Below are positions 31,200-41,366 of a stretch of 64,000 nucleotides of DNA, one piece after another. The notes below the pieces were generated by a model, which was not told the origin of the DNA, made no database searches, and saw nothing but the letters and a program-made list of their open reading frames with translations. Both the position numbers and the translations under genes were made by a program. The stretch is from Vibrio sp. FE10 (lineage in GTDB: Bacteria; Pseudomonadota; Gammaproteobacteria; Enterobacterales; Vibrionaceae): positions 3,410,001-3,474,000 of the forward strand of contig NZ_AP028067.1 in NCBI RefSeq assembly GCF_030297155.1, given 5' to 3'. Each line of letters opens with the position of its first letter. Positions within the stretch are counted from its first letter, which is position 1.

Positions 31200-31670
31200 T
31201 TACCAGCGGTAATGTGCGAACGCTTTGTTTGCGTCAGCCATGCGGTGAACGTCTTCACGTTTCTTAACCGCAGTACCTTTGTTCTCAGACGCGTCTAGCA
31301 TTTCAGCAGCTAGGCGTTGAGCCATAGATTTTTCACCACGCTTACGCGCAGCTTCAACTACCCAACGCATAGCAAGAGCGTTACGGCGAACCGGACGAAC
31401 TTCTACAGGTACTTGGTAAGTTGAACCACCCACACGGCGAGATTTAACTTCTACCGCTGGGCGAACATTTTCAAGAGCTTCTTCAAATACAGCTAAGTGA
31501 TCTTTACCAGATTTCTCAGCCATAGTTTCTAGTGCAGTGTAAACAATCTTCTCTGCAGTAGATTTTTTTCCGTCAACCATAAGGATGTTAACGAATTTTG
31601 CCAGCAGTTCAGATTTGAACTTAGGATCTGGAAGGATCTTACGCTGGCCTATTACGCGACGACGTGGCAT
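31200..31670 (-). CDS. rpsG: Ribosomal protein S7
   Basis: 30S primary-assembly protein S7, 156 residues, [20 protein letters not shown]. In E. coli S7 represses the str operon at the rpsL-rpsG junction. Confidence 0.98.
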   Translation of the reverse strand: MPRRRVIGQRKILPDPKFKSELLAKFVNILMVDGKKSTAEKIVYTALETMAEKSGKDHLAVFEEALENVRPAVEVKSRRVGGSTYQVPVEVRPVRRNALAMRWVVEAARKRGEKSMAQRLAAEMLDASENKGTAVKKREDVHRMADANKAFAHYRW

Positions 31671-31745
31671 GGAATTTCTCCGTTGTCTTCTTCAGGTTTT
31701 TTCCAAAACTTTTCAGAATAATAAATAAATAGTGTTTGGCCTTAC

Positions 31746-32152
<407 letters not shown>

Positions 32153-32196
32153 CTAGCTCCTGATTTACTTGAAAGTAAGCTTGATGAAAAATCTAG

Positions 32197-32222
32197 CCCT
32201 ATTACACATAGTGTAAATAGGG
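32197..32222 (-). promoter_or_regulatory. Hairpin at the 5' end of the str mRNA
   Basis: CCCTATTACAC pairs with GTGTAAATAGGG apart from one extra A. It begins at or just after the expected start site of the rpsL promoter, so the transcript would start with a hairpin. Confidence 0.45.
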
Positions 32223-32229
32223 ACGCAAA

Positions 32230-32258
32230 ATTCTATTCAGCAGTGGGATGTGTGTCAA
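32230..32258 (-). promoter_or_regulatory. Promoter of the str operon (rpsL)
   Basis: On the minus strand a perfect TTGACA (32253-32258), a 17-base spacer, and TAGAAT (32230-32235): a near-consensus sigma-70 promoter about 75 bases upstream of rpsL. It makes rpsL transcription independent of the upstream tus genes. Confidence 0.8.
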
Positions 32259-32330
32259 GAAATATACAGATCTTTTTTAGCCGTCTAGAGCTCAGGATGG
32301 TCTTTTTTTAACCATGCTGATAAAACACGG

Positions 32331-32606
32331 CTACCAAGTCACTGATTTGTCGTTCAAAACCGTCAGTTTGACGAATCCATCGAAGTCCACTTGATTCAGA
32401 GTGCTTGAAGCAAGTTGTTGTAAACCTCGGCTATCTAGATCTGTTTTTAATACCGACACATGTTCAACGGTTGAGATTTGATTGAATAACTCATGATTTG
32501 GCAGGCAAACATACACCGCATCTTCCAGCACAAGGATGTGATCCTGTTGTTGCGAGTACGCCAATGCAAGCTTGAGTTTGTCTACTGATTTTACAATATG
32601 AAGCAT
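32331..32606 (-). CDS. tusB: tRNA 2-thiolation protein TusB
   Basis: A 91-residue subunit of the TusBCD sulfur-relay complex, which passes sulfur from TusA to TusE/MnmA for 2-thiouridine at tRNA wobble position 34. Sequence start MLHIVKSVDKLKLALAYSQQ. Follows tusC by 8 bases; order yheO-tusDCB-rpsL as in E. coli. Confidence 0.9.
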   Translation of the reverse strand: MLHIVKSVDKLKLALAYSQQQDHILVLEDAVYVCLPNHELFNQISTVEHVSVLKTDLDSRGLQQLASSTLNQVDFDGFVKLTVLNDKSVTW

Positions 32607-32614
32607 AACGTTCC

Positions 32615-32971
32615 CTAGAAAGTCAGTATTTTTTGGCTCTGAGCTAACTTCTGCGTCAACTCACTCACTTCTAGCGCAGTCACATCGATCAACAAGTTAT
32701 CTGTCGAGAGGCCGAACTGATTGAGGCTATCTTGACACACGTAAACCTGCTCGATGTCGTAAAGATCCATGAGCTTAAATGCAGAAATATAGTCACGTGA
32801 TAGGGATTCATCTGGCTGTTGAGCCTTGAGAAGCTGTGTAACGCCATCACCAACAAAGAATACGATAATGTCTTCACTATAGGCTGAAGCCGCTAGCAGC
32901 GCATCTAGCCCTTCTCTACCCGCAGCCGTCGTATGAGGAAAAGTATTAAATATAAAGGCCAATTTACTCAA
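32615..32971 (-). CDS. tusC: tRNA 2-thiolation protein TusC
   Basis: A 118-residue TusC/DsrF-like subunit of Tus[23 protein letters not shown]. Overlaps the tusD end by 4 bases (ATGA), so translation is coupled. Confidence 0.93.
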   Translation of the reverse strand: MSKLAFIFNTFPHTTAAGREGLDALLAASAYSEDIIVFFVGDGVTQLLKAQQPDESLSRDYISAFKLMDLYDIEQVYVCQDSLNQFGLSTDNLLIDVTALEVSELTQKLAQSQKILTF

Positions 32972-33357
32972 AACTGCACAACCCTATCTTGCGTCAAAAG
33001 TGCTTCAGATAAGCTCCCTAATCCAGCTTGGGTAAAACCAGCCGCCAAGTTAGAGGCACTCAATTGATGTTGCGTTGCTTCTTCTGTGCTGATCACTCCG
33101 CGTCTGAGCGCAGCAGCAACACATGTCTCTAGGCTAACATTGTGCTCATCCGCCAGTTTTTGCCAAGCAGAAGCCAAGTCAAATTCATCATTAGCAGGTA
33201 CTGTAATGCCAGAACCATTGCTGACACCATCTTGATAGAAGAACACACTGTGGAGTTTGTGGCCCTGTTTCAATAGAGCCACGGCAAACTGATAAGCACT
33301 TCTTGCGGATTGTGAGCCGTAAACCGGCCCATTAACTAGGAGTGTGTAGCTTAACAA
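32968..33357 (-). CDS. tusD: tRNA 2-thiolation sulfurtransferase TusD (TTG start)
   Basis: A 129-residue sulfur-carrying subunit of TusBCD. The catalytic cysteine is Cys79 in [11 protein letters not shown], equivalent to E. coli Cys78. The only start that gives family length is TTG at 33357, inside the last codons of yheO, with purine-rich GAGGATGAAGAGGG before it. The coupled rare start may hold down expression; this is inference. Confidence 0.9.
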   Translation of the reverse strand: MLSYTLLVNGPVYGSQSARSAYQFAVALLKQGHKLHSVFFYQDGVSNGSGITVPANDEFDLASAWQKLADEHNVSLETCVAAALRRGVISTEEATQHQLSASNLAAGFTQAGLGSLSEALLTQDRVVQF

Positions 33358-34076
33358 CCCTCTTCATCCTCTGTTTTGCGTTGACGGATGTATAAGTAAA
33401 CGGTGTGCTTAGAGATATTCAACCGCTCAGCTACACGGTTAATCGCGTCTTTAATATCGAAAATACCTTTGTCGTAAAGCTCCATCACGATTTGACGGTT
33501 CTTAGTATTGTTCGATACTGATTTGTCTGCATTGATTTCTTCAATGGTGCGTTCAACCGTTTGGTCGACAAGCTCTTCCACATCACTGGCAAAGTTTACT
33601 GATGATGCAGCTTCGTCCGCATCTTGCGTAGGCATGAAAGATTGCAGTACTTGTGAGAATGGCGCATCTAGGTTTACGTTAATACACAACAAGCCAATCA
33701 CTCGGTCTTCACCATTGCGGATAGCAACCGTGATCGACTTCATCAATACTCCGCCTTTAGCACGAGTAAAGTATGAACGTGAGAAGTTACGCTTAGAACC
33801 TTCAATATCTTTCAGCATCTTTAATGCAAGATCGGTGATCGGCGAACCAACCTGACGACCTGTATTTTCGCCGTTGGCAATTTTAATCGCAGAAGTATTG
33901 AGGTCTTCTAAAGAGTGTAAAACGATTTCACAAAACGGACCGATAAGACTCGCAATACCGTCAACCACGGCCTCATAAGATCTTAAGATAATTTTATCGT
34001 GTTCACTGAATGGCATGACGTGGACTGATTCCATTTCAAGTAACACATCCGCATTGACTGTTTCTGTAGTAGTCAC
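33351..34076 (-). CDS. yheO: YheO-family PAS/HTH transcriptional regulator
   Basis: A 241-residue regulator. An N-terminal YheO-type PAS-like domain (about 20-140) contains [22 protein letters not shown]-terminal helix-turn-helix (about 185-235) contains [23 protein letters not shown] start with AAGGAATAA upstream. Immediately upstream of tusDCB with a 7-base overlap, which suggests sensing linked to sulfur relay; the ligand is unknown. Confidence 0.9.
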   Translation of the reverse strand: MTTTETVNADVLLEMESVHVMPFSEHDKIILRSYEAVVDGIASLIGPFCEIVLHSLEDLNTSAIKIANGENTGRQVGSPITDLALKMLKDIEGSKRNFSRSYFTRAKGGVLMKSITVAIRNGEDRVIGLLCINVNLDAPFSQVLQSFMPTQDADEAASSVNFASDVEELVDQTVERTIEEINADKSVSNNTKNRQIVMELYDKGIFDIKDAINRVAERLNISKHTVYLYIRQRKTEDEEGC

Positions 34077-34206
34077 TTATTCCTTACCTTCGTGTGAAAA
34101 ATCAACAAATTTATGTAAGTTTATCAGAAAATTTTAATTGCACACCTAGCTAACATTGCAACTAGTGATTTAGAACAACTTTAAAAATCAAATACTCATT
34201 TAAAAA

Positions 34207-34243
34207 GCAAAAAAAAAAGCCCAACTCAACGTTAGGCTTTTTA
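34207..34243 (-). terminator. Terminator of fkpA
   Basis: On the minus strand AAGCCTAAC, loop, GTTGGGCTT (one T-G pair), then a run of about ten T residues. Located about 50 bases past the fkpA stop. Confidence 0.9.
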
Positions 34244-34295
34244 TTCAATCCACGAATTTTAATACGAGAGATTCATTCGATACTTTCGTTCGATA

Positions 34296-35072
34296 TTACT
34301 GAGCAGGGGCTGCTTCAGCGTTATCGATTTTCAGTAGCTCAACTTCAAATACTAGCGTTGAGTTAGCTGGGATAGTCGGTGTGTCTTGCTCACCGTATGC
34401 TAGCTCTGGCGGGATTACGAATTTGTACTTAGAACCAACTTGCATCAGTTGTACGCCTTCAGTCCAGCCTGGGATTACGCGGTTTAGTGGGAATGTTGCT
34501 GGTTCGCCACGATCGTAAGAGCTATCGAACTGAGTACCGTCTGTTAGCGTACCTTTGTAGTGTACTTGAACCGTATCAGTGTCTTTTGGAGATGCGCCTT
34601 CGCCAGCTGTCATTACTTGGTAAAGCAGGCCAGATTCAGTTTGCTTTACGCCTTCAGTCTTTGCGAACTCAGCGCGGAAGTCATCACCCGCTTTCTTCAC
34701 TTCAGCTGATTTCTCTGCCGCTTGTGCTTGCATTGTTTCAGCAACACGCTTGTCTAGAGCTTCAAGTGCAGCACGAGTCTCTTCTTCGTTCAGTGCAGTT
34801 TTTTCTGCAAATACGTCTTCAATACCTTGAAGAACCATATCTTTGTCTAGGTTGATGCCTAGCTCGCTTGGCTTATCAATGCTTGTGCTTAGGTAGTTCG
34901 CGAAAGATACGCCGATTGCGTATGCCGCTTTGTCGTCTTCTGTTTTAAAGTTTACTGCTGCAACTTTAGCTTCTTCTACCTGTGGAGCTTCTGCCTTTGG
35001 TTCTTCTTTCTGACAACCAACTGCTAGCATAACCGTTGCGGCAAGCAGTGATACTTTTAAAACTGATTTCAT
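34296..35072 (-). CDS. fkpA: FKBP-type isomerase/chaperone FkpA, lipoprotein-like
   Basis: Periplasmic-side peptidyl-prolyl isomerase and chaperone, 258 residues. The signal sequence ends LAVGC (Cys20), a plausible lipobox, so the protein may be membrane-anchored, unlike soluble E. coli FkpA. A helical dimerisation domain spans about 40-150. An FKBP domain (about 155-250) has [20 protein letters not shown] and ends [13 protein letters not shown] 35072 is chosen over 35084 because of GGAG six bases before it. Monocistronic. Confidence 0.92.
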   Translation of the reverse strand: MKSVLKVSLLAATVMLAVGCQKEEPKAEAPQVEEAKVAAVNFKTEDDKAAYAIGVSFANYLSTSIDKPSELGINLDKDMVLQGIEDVFAEKTALNEEETRAALEALDKRVAETMQAQAAEKSAEVKKAGDDFRAEFAKTEGVKQTESGLLYQVMTAGEGASPKDTDTVQVHYKGTLTDGTQFDSSYDRGEPATFPLNRVIPGWTEGVQLMQVGSKYKFVIPPELAYGEQDTPTIPANSTLVFEVELLKIDNAEAAPAQ

Positions 35073-35203
35073 TGAATTCTCCAATTAATGGCCAAGCCAT
35101 TGGTTATTGTGCACAAATCTAATGATTAGATTGGTGTGAATACGTTAGTTATAACAATATACTAGTCATATGTCTTTCGACAAAAACCGGATTATTAGAC
35201 GTG

Positions 35204-36181
35204 ATGCAAATATTTTTCCATTCATTGCTATGTGCAATTGTCATCACCTTGTTAAATGGATGTTTTTTCTTCCAAGATGATGAGCAACGTTGGGAAATTG
35301 AACCCAATGGTGCCACCAGCTTTGCCCTAAGCAGAGATGGACGCTTCGCTCTACTCTACTCTCAGCAAAAACACTTACTGCTCTGGGACTTAGACCAAAA
35401 CAAAGAGCTCGCTCAACTCGGCCCGCAAGACCAATCCGAAAACCAAATATCGCGTATTCGCATCTCTGACAATGGTCGCTTTGCGATTACCGCAAGTCAG
35501 ATGAATTTCGCCGTTTGGGACTTGTCTTGGACTCAAGCTGAAGGGCTTTGGTCTATTTCCGATGGCTTGATTCGCGATGTCGACATATCCAGCAATGGTG
35601 AAAAAGTCTTACTTGGCCTGTCTAACGGCAAAGCTATCTATGTGGACTTAGTCACCGGACGGCGTCTGGAGTTCCTCGCTCACCGAGAAAAAGTTAATTC
35701 CGTCTCCCTATCTTCGAATGGGCGTTACGCATTGTCAGGCGGTAACGACTACAAAGCTTACCTTTGGGATACTGAATCAGGCTTGGTGTTACGTACCTTC
35801 GAGCATGAACAAAGAGTAGTACGAGTTGCACTACAACGTGATGGAGAATTGGCATTTACTTCTGATGGCGGCAACCAAGCGATGATTTGGGATCTAGAAA
35901 CCGGTGAACCTCAAGCGCAATTGCAGAGCTGGTCTCGACAGCTGATATTCTCTAGTGCTCGCTTTTCTGACGACGGCAGTATGTTGGTGACAGGCACGCC
36001 ATCAAGCCAAGTGAGCGTGTGGAATACTCAAGATGGAAAACGAATTTCTCGCCACGATGCTGAGCCATTAAAAGATGCTCGCCCTCCCCGTGCGGTAGTG
36101 TATGATGCAGCCTTTGATGAAAAGAACCGTGTGATATCGGGCACCTCTGCGGGCATAGCCCAAGCTTGGAATGTGGATTAA
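35204..36181 (+). CDS. WD40 beta-propeller lipoprotein
   Basis: A 325-residue predicted lipoprotein: signal sequence with lipobox LLNGC near residue 20, then about six or seven WD40 repeats. Visible blades include LLLWDLDQNKEL, AYLWDTESGLVLRTF, AMIWDLETGEPQ and VSVWNTQDGK. Beta-propellers of this kind are scaffolds; no function is known. It lies 5 bases ahead of slyX and is divergent from fkpA. ATG 35204 (GTG at 35201 just before it). No good ribosome site was seen, so the start is the weakest point. Confidence 0.7.
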   Translation: MQIFFHSLLCAIVITLLNGCFFFQDDEQRWEIEPNGATSFALSRDGRFALLYSQQKHLLLWDLDQNKELAQLGPQDQSENQISRIRISDNGRFAITASQMNFAVWDLSWTQAEGLWSISDGLIRDVDISSNGEKVLLGLSNGKAIYVDLVTGRRLEFLAHREKVNSVSLSSNGRYALSGGNDYKAYLWDTESGLVLRTFEHEQRVVRVALQRDGELAFTSDGGNQAMIWDLETGEPQAQLQSWSRQLIFSSARFSDDGSMLVTGTPSSQVSVWNTQDGKRISRHDAEPLKDARPPRAVVYDAAFDEKNRVISGTSAGIAQAWNVD

Positions 36182-36186
36182 GAACG

Positions 36187-36414
36187 ATGACAGAAAAGCG
36201 AATTGAACAACTAGAAAGCCGCGTGAATGACCTAGAATGTCAGTTGGCTTTCCAAGAACAAACCATTGAAGAACTCAATGAAGCGCTTAGCCAACAACAG
36301 ATGTTGATCACGAGAATGCAAGATCAAATGAAGTTCGTAGTGGGTAAAGTGAAAAATATGGATGGCTCAAACCTCGCTGACGCATCAGAAGAGACGCCAC
36401 CTCCACACTATTAA
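36187..36414 (+). CDS. slyX: SlyX family coiled-coil protein
   Basis: A 75-residue cytosolic coiled-coil protein of unknown role, MTEKRIEQLESRVNDLECQL with heptad leucines and the typical PPPHY C terminus. Starts 5 bases after the WD40 gene. Located between fkpA and slyD as in E. coli. Confidence 0.9.
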   Translation: MTEKRIEQLESRVNDLECQLAFQEQTIEELNEALSQQQMLITRMQDQMKFVVGKVKNMDGSNLADASEETPPPHY

Positions 36415-36510
36415 GTGCGGTTCCAAATAACGAATGGGTTCTAGTGACGCGTATCGCTAGCCTCTCGTCCTCGATATGTAAACACATTTCAGGACGGGGC
36501 ATAGAAAACT

Positions 36511-36544
36511 AAAAGGGCGACAGATGCTTATCTGTCGCCCTTTT
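36511..36544. terminator. Bidirectional terminator between slyX and iaaA
   Basis: AAAAGGGCGACAGAT pairs with ATCTGTCGCCCTTTT (15-base arms, 4-base loop). T-rich tails follow on both strands. It separates the convergent genes. Confidence 0.93.
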
Positions 36545-36595
36545 GTTTGTTTAATCTGCGCTAATTCAACCAAAGCGAGTTAAACCAATACAAGC

Positions 36596-37561
36596 TTAAT
36601 CATCGGCATAAATCTTCACTTCCACGCAGCCGTTAGTATCAACACTCGCGCGGTACATTCCTGAGCTGTTCATACCGAAGTGAATATCACCTTGGCCATC
36701 GATAGCGATCAAGCCACCTTCACCGCCCATAGCTTTCAGTTCACCTTGGATGATGTGTTCGCAAGCCGTATGCACATCTTCTTTGAGATAACGCATTCGT
36801 GCTGCCACATCGCTTGCAACCATCTTTCTAAGGAAGAACTCACCCATGCCTGTTGTTGATACGGCCACGTTACCATTTTCAGCAACAGTGCCTGCACCTA
36901 TGATTGGAGAATCTCCCACACGACCGTATTTTTTATTGGTTACACCACCAGTGCTGGTTGCGGCCGCTAAATTGCCTGCTTGGTCTAACGCCACCGCGCC
37001 AACCGTGCCGTACTTTTTATCGTCTGGGTATTTCTGTGCTTGTTGCTCATCGTATTTTGCTTCAGACAAAGCGAAGATGCCTTTCTCTTTCATCGACTGA
37101 AGTTGGTCATAACGACGCTCAGTAAAGAAGTAATCTTGCTCGGTGAAGACGTACTCATGCTCAAACGCAAACCTCTCTGCGCCTTCACCAATCAGTAACA
37201 CGTGGTCGCTTTTAAGCATCACGTCACGAGCCAGCTCGATCGGGTTTTTAATATGACGGACACCGGCAATAGCACCCGCGTCCATTTCGCGACCATGCAT
37301 AACAGAAGCATCCATCTCAACGAATTCATCATGAGTCAGAACCGAACCTTTACCGGCATTAAAGTGTGGGCTGTCTTCCATCACTTTAACCGATGCCACC
37401 ACCGCATCCAGAGCATCACCGCCCGATTGCAGGACTTGATAGCCCGCTAAAACTGACTTTTCCAAAGCCTCGGTAATACCCGTTTTTAATTCATCGCTCA
37501 TTTGCTCTCGTAAGATGGTGCCTGCACCACCATGAATGGCAATTGAAAAAGGCTGTGACAT
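36596..37561 (-). CDS. iaaA: Isoaspartyl peptidase/L-asparaginase
   Basis: N-terminal-nucleophile threonine hydrolase that cleaves beta-aspartyl peptides and L-asparagine, 321 residues. It begins MSQPFSIAIHGGAGTILREQ. The autoprocessing site is GT in YGTVGAVALD (about residue 184), followed by GVTNKKYGRVGDSPIIGAGT. Cytosolic by sequence (no signal). GGAG lies 7 bases before the ATG. Confidence 0.9.
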   Translation of the reverse strand: MSQPFSIAIHGGAGTILREQMSDELKTGITEALEKSVLAGYQVLQSGGDALDAVVASVKVMEDSPHFNAGKGSVLTHDEFVEMDASVMHGREMDAGAIAGVRHIKNPIELARDVMLKSDHVLLIGEGAERFAFEHEYVFTEQDYFFTERRYDQLQSMKEKGIFALSEAKYDEQQAQKYPDDKKYGTVGAVALDQAGNLAAATSTGGVTNKKYGRVGDSPIIGAGTVAENGNVAVSTTGMGEFFLRKMVASDVAARMRYLKEDVHTACEHIIQGELKAMGGEGGLIAIDGQGDIHFGMNSSGMYRASVDTNGCVEVKIYADD

Positions 37562-37736
37562 GCGAATTCTCCACTGACGTCGTCTTAAAATGTTGTGCTA
37601 TCAATACCACATCCATGGTTTGATGTCTGATAGCGAAAACCAAACTTTTTACGAATGCTTAGATTTGCGGACACTTAGATTTGCAGACACTTAGTTCAGT
37701 AGATTAAAAGTCAGCTCAGAAAGCTCGGCTCCTAAA

Positions 37737-37761
37737 CGAAAAAAACCTCCGCTAGGGAGGC
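37737..37761 (-). terminator. Terminator of slyD
   Basis: On the minus strand CCTCCC-TAGC-GGAGG followed by a run of seven T residues, about 40 bases past the slyD stop. Confidence 0.85.
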
Positions 37762-37796
37762 TTTCAGTATTCTTAAACTAAACCGTTAATTCGGTA

Positions 37797-38393
37797 TTAG
37801 TGAGAACCACAGCTACCGCCGCCGCAGCAGCCGTCTTTTTTCTCTTCACCGTGGTCATGGCCTTCGCCACCACAACAACCGCCTTCGTGGTCGTGATCAT
37901 GGTCGTGACCGTGGCTGCCACAGCCGCCTTCTTGGTGTACGTGACCGTGCTGAACTTCTTCTTCAGTCGCTTCACGAACAGCGACAACTTCAACGTCAAA
38001 CGTTAGAGTTTGGCCAGCAAGCATGTGGTTACCGTCAACAACAACTTCGTCGCCATCTACTTCAGTCACTTCAACTGGGATTGGACCTTGGTCAGTATCC
38101 GCTAGGAAACGCATGCCAACTTCGATTTGCTCAACACCTTGGAACACGTCAGCAGGAACACGTTGAACTAGGTCATCGTTGTGATCGCCGTATGCGTCTT
38201 CTGGAGTAACAGTTGCTGAGAACTTGTCGCCAGCTACTTTGCCTTCAAGCTCTTTTTCAAGACCTGTAATTAGGTTGTTGTGACCGTGAAGGTAATCTAG
38301 TGGAGCTTCTGCAGTTGATTGGTCAACTACTACGCCATCTTCAAGTTTCACTTGATATGCAACACTAACTACTACGTTCTTTTCAATTTTCAT
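37797..38393 (-). CDS. slyD: FKBP-type isomerase/metallochaperone SlyD
   Basis: Cytosolic peptidyl-prolyl isomerase and nickel-binding metallochaperone, 198 residues. The FKBP domain with inserted flap spans about 1-150. The C-terminal tail (about 150-198) is exceptionally rich in His, Cys and Gly (repeats of GHDHDHDH and GCCGGE), the metal-binding tail expected for SlyD. A minus-strand GGAG precedes the ATG. Confidence 0.95.
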   Translation of the reverse strand: MKIEKNVVVSVAYQVKLEDGVVVDQSTAEAPLDYLHGHNNLITGLEKELEGKVAGDKFSATVTPEDAYGDHNDDLVQRVPADVFQGVEQIEVGMRFLADTDQGPIPVEVTEVDGDEVVVDGNHMLAGQTLTFDVEVVAVREATEEEVQHGHVHQEGGCGSHGHDHDHDHEGGCCGGEGHDHGEEKKDGCCGGGSCGSH

Positions 38394-38487
38394 GAGAGCT
38401 CCAAGGAGGTTTGGACTAAGCTCGAACAGTTGAGCTTAGGAAAAATTCTGTACCGGGATATTATGGGGATCAATTAACGAAACTCAA

Positions 38488-38694
38488 TCATTCTGGCTTA
38501 AAAATACCGATCATTTCTTGATTCGCGTGTTCAGATTTCTCTACAGTTTTCGGTTTACGCTGCTCGGTGAAGTCACAATCGACGCATTCCACCAGCTCGA
38601 TATTATTTTCAACCCACCAGCGGAGTGTGTCTTGAGTACTGCAGCTTGGGCAGCTCGCCCCAGCGATAAAGCGTTTTTTCTGTTTCACGTTCAT
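38488..38694 (-). CDS. yheV: YheV family zinc-ribbon protein
   Basis: A 68-residue small protein with two CxxC pairs (CPSC and CVDC) and the tail QEMIGIFKPE, as in E. coli YheV. The start is uncertain: ATG 38694 is only 1-2 bases from AGGA, while an in-frame GTG at 38688 has better spacing and fits the E. coli length. Adjacent to kefB. Function unknown. Confidence 0.85.
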   Translation of the reverse strand: MNVKQKKRFIAGASCPSCSTQDTLRWWVENNIELVECVDCDFTEQRKPKTVEKSEHANQEMIGIFKPE

Positions 38695-38825
38695 ATCCTT
38701 TACTACTCTGGATTCGCAGTTCTTCTATTCGTCTCTGAATTAAAGACTCTGTAGAGACCGCGTTTATTATTGGATTGGTTCTTTTAAGTGTTCACTTTTA
38801 ACTCAGGCTATATTTCTAGACTCGG

Positions 38826-40622
38826 CTACTGCCAGTAATTTCGAGATTGGTGATCGTTTTCCATCTCGTGCCCAAAAATTTCTTCGAGCTCTTTACGAGC
38901 CTCTTTTGCTCGCTGGGCTAACTCGGCATCTTCGTTATGCTGAGGAAGTAACTCTTTCAGCATACCATTATCCAATTTCCTAAAGTGTGCTTCTGCTCGC
39001 TTCGCTTTATATGGATGCATGCCAAGTTCGGTCAATGTTTGACGACCTAAATCTAATGCCCCAAGGAAGGTTTCACGCGAGTAGTTGCTCACACCATGGT
39101 TAAGTAATTGATACGCTTCAACACGGCTTCGTGCACGCGCTAAAATCTTCAACTGTGGGAAGTGCTGCTTACACAAATCGACGGTCTTCATGATTTCATC
39201 AGGAGAATCGGTACACAACACAATGGCTTCTGCCTTGTCAGCTCCCGCAGCTCGTAATAGTTCAAGGTGAGTAGAGTCACCGTAAAATACCTTGTAGCCG
39301 AACTTCCTAAGGATATGTATTTGGCTGGCATCACTTTCAAGGACGGTGATACGAATCTTGTTGGCATACATCAGACGACCAATGATCTGACCGAAACGAC
39401 CAAAGCCCGCAATAATCACTCGAGGACTACGATCAACCACATCTGAAGACATCGCACTTTCACTGATTTGATTAAGTTGGCGAGCAAAGAATCGGTCTTG
39501 CAGTTTAAGCATCAATGGCGTAGTCACCATAGAAAGGCTCACAACAACCAGTAAGAACGACACTTGGTCACCGCTTAAGATGCCTTGCGCACTCGCCGCG
39601 GTAAAAATAACGAAGGCAAACTCACCACCTTGGCTGAGAATCATCGCCATTCGGCTACGCGCTTTAGCTTGAGTGCCGAAGATACGAGCCAGCGCATACA
39701 GCACCAAACCTTTCAATACGACCAGAGACGACACTGCGATAAGTATTGCGAATGGGCTCTCTGCCAATAAACCTAGGTTTACCGCCATACCCACAGAGAT
39801 AAAGAACAGACCAAGCAGTAACCCTTTGAATGGGTCAATCGCGATCTCAAGCTCATGTCGATATTCACTTTCAGCCAGAAGTACGCCCGCTAAGAATGTA
39901 CCGAGTGCCATCGATAGACCGATCTGCTGCATGATAACGGCAATACCAATTACCAATAACAGGGCTGCAACAGTGAACAATTCACGCACGCCACTCATGA
40001 CTACGTATCGGAATAGCGGTCTCAATAAGAAGTGACCACCGACAAGCAAGCCAATCACACCACCCAGCATCCAAAGCATGTCCGCCCAGCTACCGCCGGT
40101 ATTACCCGCAAGCAGAGGCAACATTGCTAGCATAGGGATGACTGCAATATCTTGAAAAAGTAAGACTGCAAAGCCTGACTGCCCCGCTTCTTTACCACCG
40201 AGTTCTCGCTCCTCAATAACACGCAAGGCGATGGCAGTCGAAGACAAAGCTAAACCCATGCCGATGACTAAGCTAGTTTGCCAAGTTAAACCAAACATAC
40301 ACGCGATGGCGGTAATAATCAGAGTGGTGATCAGCACTTGTGCGCCACCGAGTCCTAGAATGGGAGCTCGCATCTGCCACAGTTTTTTCGGATTAAGTTC
40401 GAGACCAATCAAGAAGAGCAGCAGTACCACCCCGAATTCGGAGAAGTGTAGAATCGCTTCGACATCACTGATTAAGCCAAGCCCCCATGGGCCAATCGCC
40501 ACACCAGCTAATAAGTAACCGAGTACCGAACCTAATCCAGCGCGCTGTGCGATAGGAACCGCAACCACAGCAGCTGCTAAAAATATAACGCTACTTTGTA
40601 GAAAATCGTTAGTCAGAGCCAT
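38826..40622 (-). CDS. kefB: Glutathione-regulated potassium efflux antiporter KefB
   Basis: K+/H+ antiporter of the CPA2 family gated by glutathione adducts, 598 residues. A transmembrane domain of about twelve helices spans 1-390. A cytosolic RCK/TrkA-N domain begins at about 405 with the Rossmann motif VIIAGFGRFGQIIGRLMYAN. ATG 40622 (second of two tandem ATGs) has better spacing to AGGAG. Overlaps the end of kefG by 14 bases. Confidence 0.93.
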   Translation of the reverse strand: MALTNDFLQSSVIFLAAAVVAVPIAQRAGLGSVLGYLLAGVAIGPWGLGLISDVEAILHFSEFGVVLLLFLIGLELNPKKLWQMRAPILGLGGAQVLITTLIITAIACMFGLTWQTSLVIGMGLALSSTAIALRVIEERELGGKEAGQSGFAVLLFQDIAVIPMLAMLPLLAGNTGGSWADMLWMLGGVIGLLVGGHFLLRPLFRYVVMSGVRELFTVAALLLVIGIAVIMQQIGLSMALGTFLAGVLLAESEYRHELEIAIDPFKGLLLGLFFISVGMAVNLGLLAESPFAILIAVSSLVVLKGLVLYALARIFGTQAKARSRMAMILSQGGEFAFVIFTAASAQGILSGDQVSFLLVVVSLSMVTTPLMLKLQDRFFARQLNQISESAMSSDVVDRSPRVIIAGFGRFGQIIGRLMYANKIRITVLESDASQIHILRKFGYKVFYGDSTHLELLRAAGADKAEAIVLCTDSPDEIMKTVDLCKQHFPQLKILARARSRVEAYQLLNHGVSNYSRETFLGALDLGRQTLTELGMHPYKAKRAEAHFRKLDNGMLKELLPQHNEDAELAQRAKEARKELEEIFGHEMENDHQSRNYWQ

Positions 40623-41193
40623 CATTCGCTCCTATATCTTGTAGCGGGTCTCGCAGCCAATTTCGATACGCTTCCGCGTGTTGGTAACGCGTCATATCCG
40701 AGACATTTCTTGCCCAGTGTAGAACTAAAGGTGACATCCAGTGCATCTGACACAAAGCGGCGGTTAACTCGAATGGCTGCAAAATCTCTTGTAATGGATA
40801 TTTATTATAGCCTGCCTCTCCAAACGCCTCTTCTTTACCACCTGTTGTGATCACGCTACGCCAGTGTTTCCCTTTAAGGGCACTATGCTCACCAAACGCA
40901 AAACCTTTGCCTAATACTCGGTCAAACCACTCTTTCAGTAGCGATGGGCATGAATACATAAACAAAGGGTGTTGGAAGACAATCACATCATACTGAAGCA
41001 GTAACTCATGCTCATAAGGCACATCAATAAAGAAATCAGGATACGTCGCGTAGAGATCATGGATTTTGACATGCCCAAGCGACTCTATCTTTTTAACCAT
41101 CATTTGATTGGCAATAGAGGTTTGTGGCTCAGGATGTGCGTAGATCACTAGCACCTTTGGCACAGCTTTTTGTGTCGAGGGAGTATTACTCAT
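40609..41193 (-). CDS. kefG: KefG-type ancillary NAD(P)H oxidoreductase
   Basis: A 194-residue flavodoxin-like quinone oxidoreductase that is required for full KefB activity in E. coli. VLVIYAHPEPQTSIANQMMV begins the flavin-binding core and FQHPLFMYSCPSLLKEWFDR follows. Encoded directly upstream of kefB and overlapping its start, so the two are translationally coupled. Confidence 0.9.
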   Translation of the reverse strand: MSNTPSTQKAVPKVLVIYAHPEPQTSIANQMMVKKIESLGHVKIHDLYATYPDFFIDVPYEHELLLQYDVIVFQHPLFMYSCPSLLKEWFDRVLGKGFAFGEHSALKGKHWRSVITTGGKEEAFGEAGYNKYPLQEILQPFELTAALCQMHWMSPLVLHWARNVSDMTRYQHAEAYRNWLRDPLQDIGANDGSD

Positions 41194-41366
41194 TCCTTTG
41201 AAACATTCCTTTTAGAGCTAAACGGTGGCAAGGCCACAAGAATTTAAGCAAAAGTTATTAATATGTTATTGGCATCATAACGCAAATTGCATTGTGATCG
41301 ACTTTTATCTGGATTCAGCCTACTATGCAGGCGTCTGTTCACCTCTAATTTCTATGCTACCTCTAT

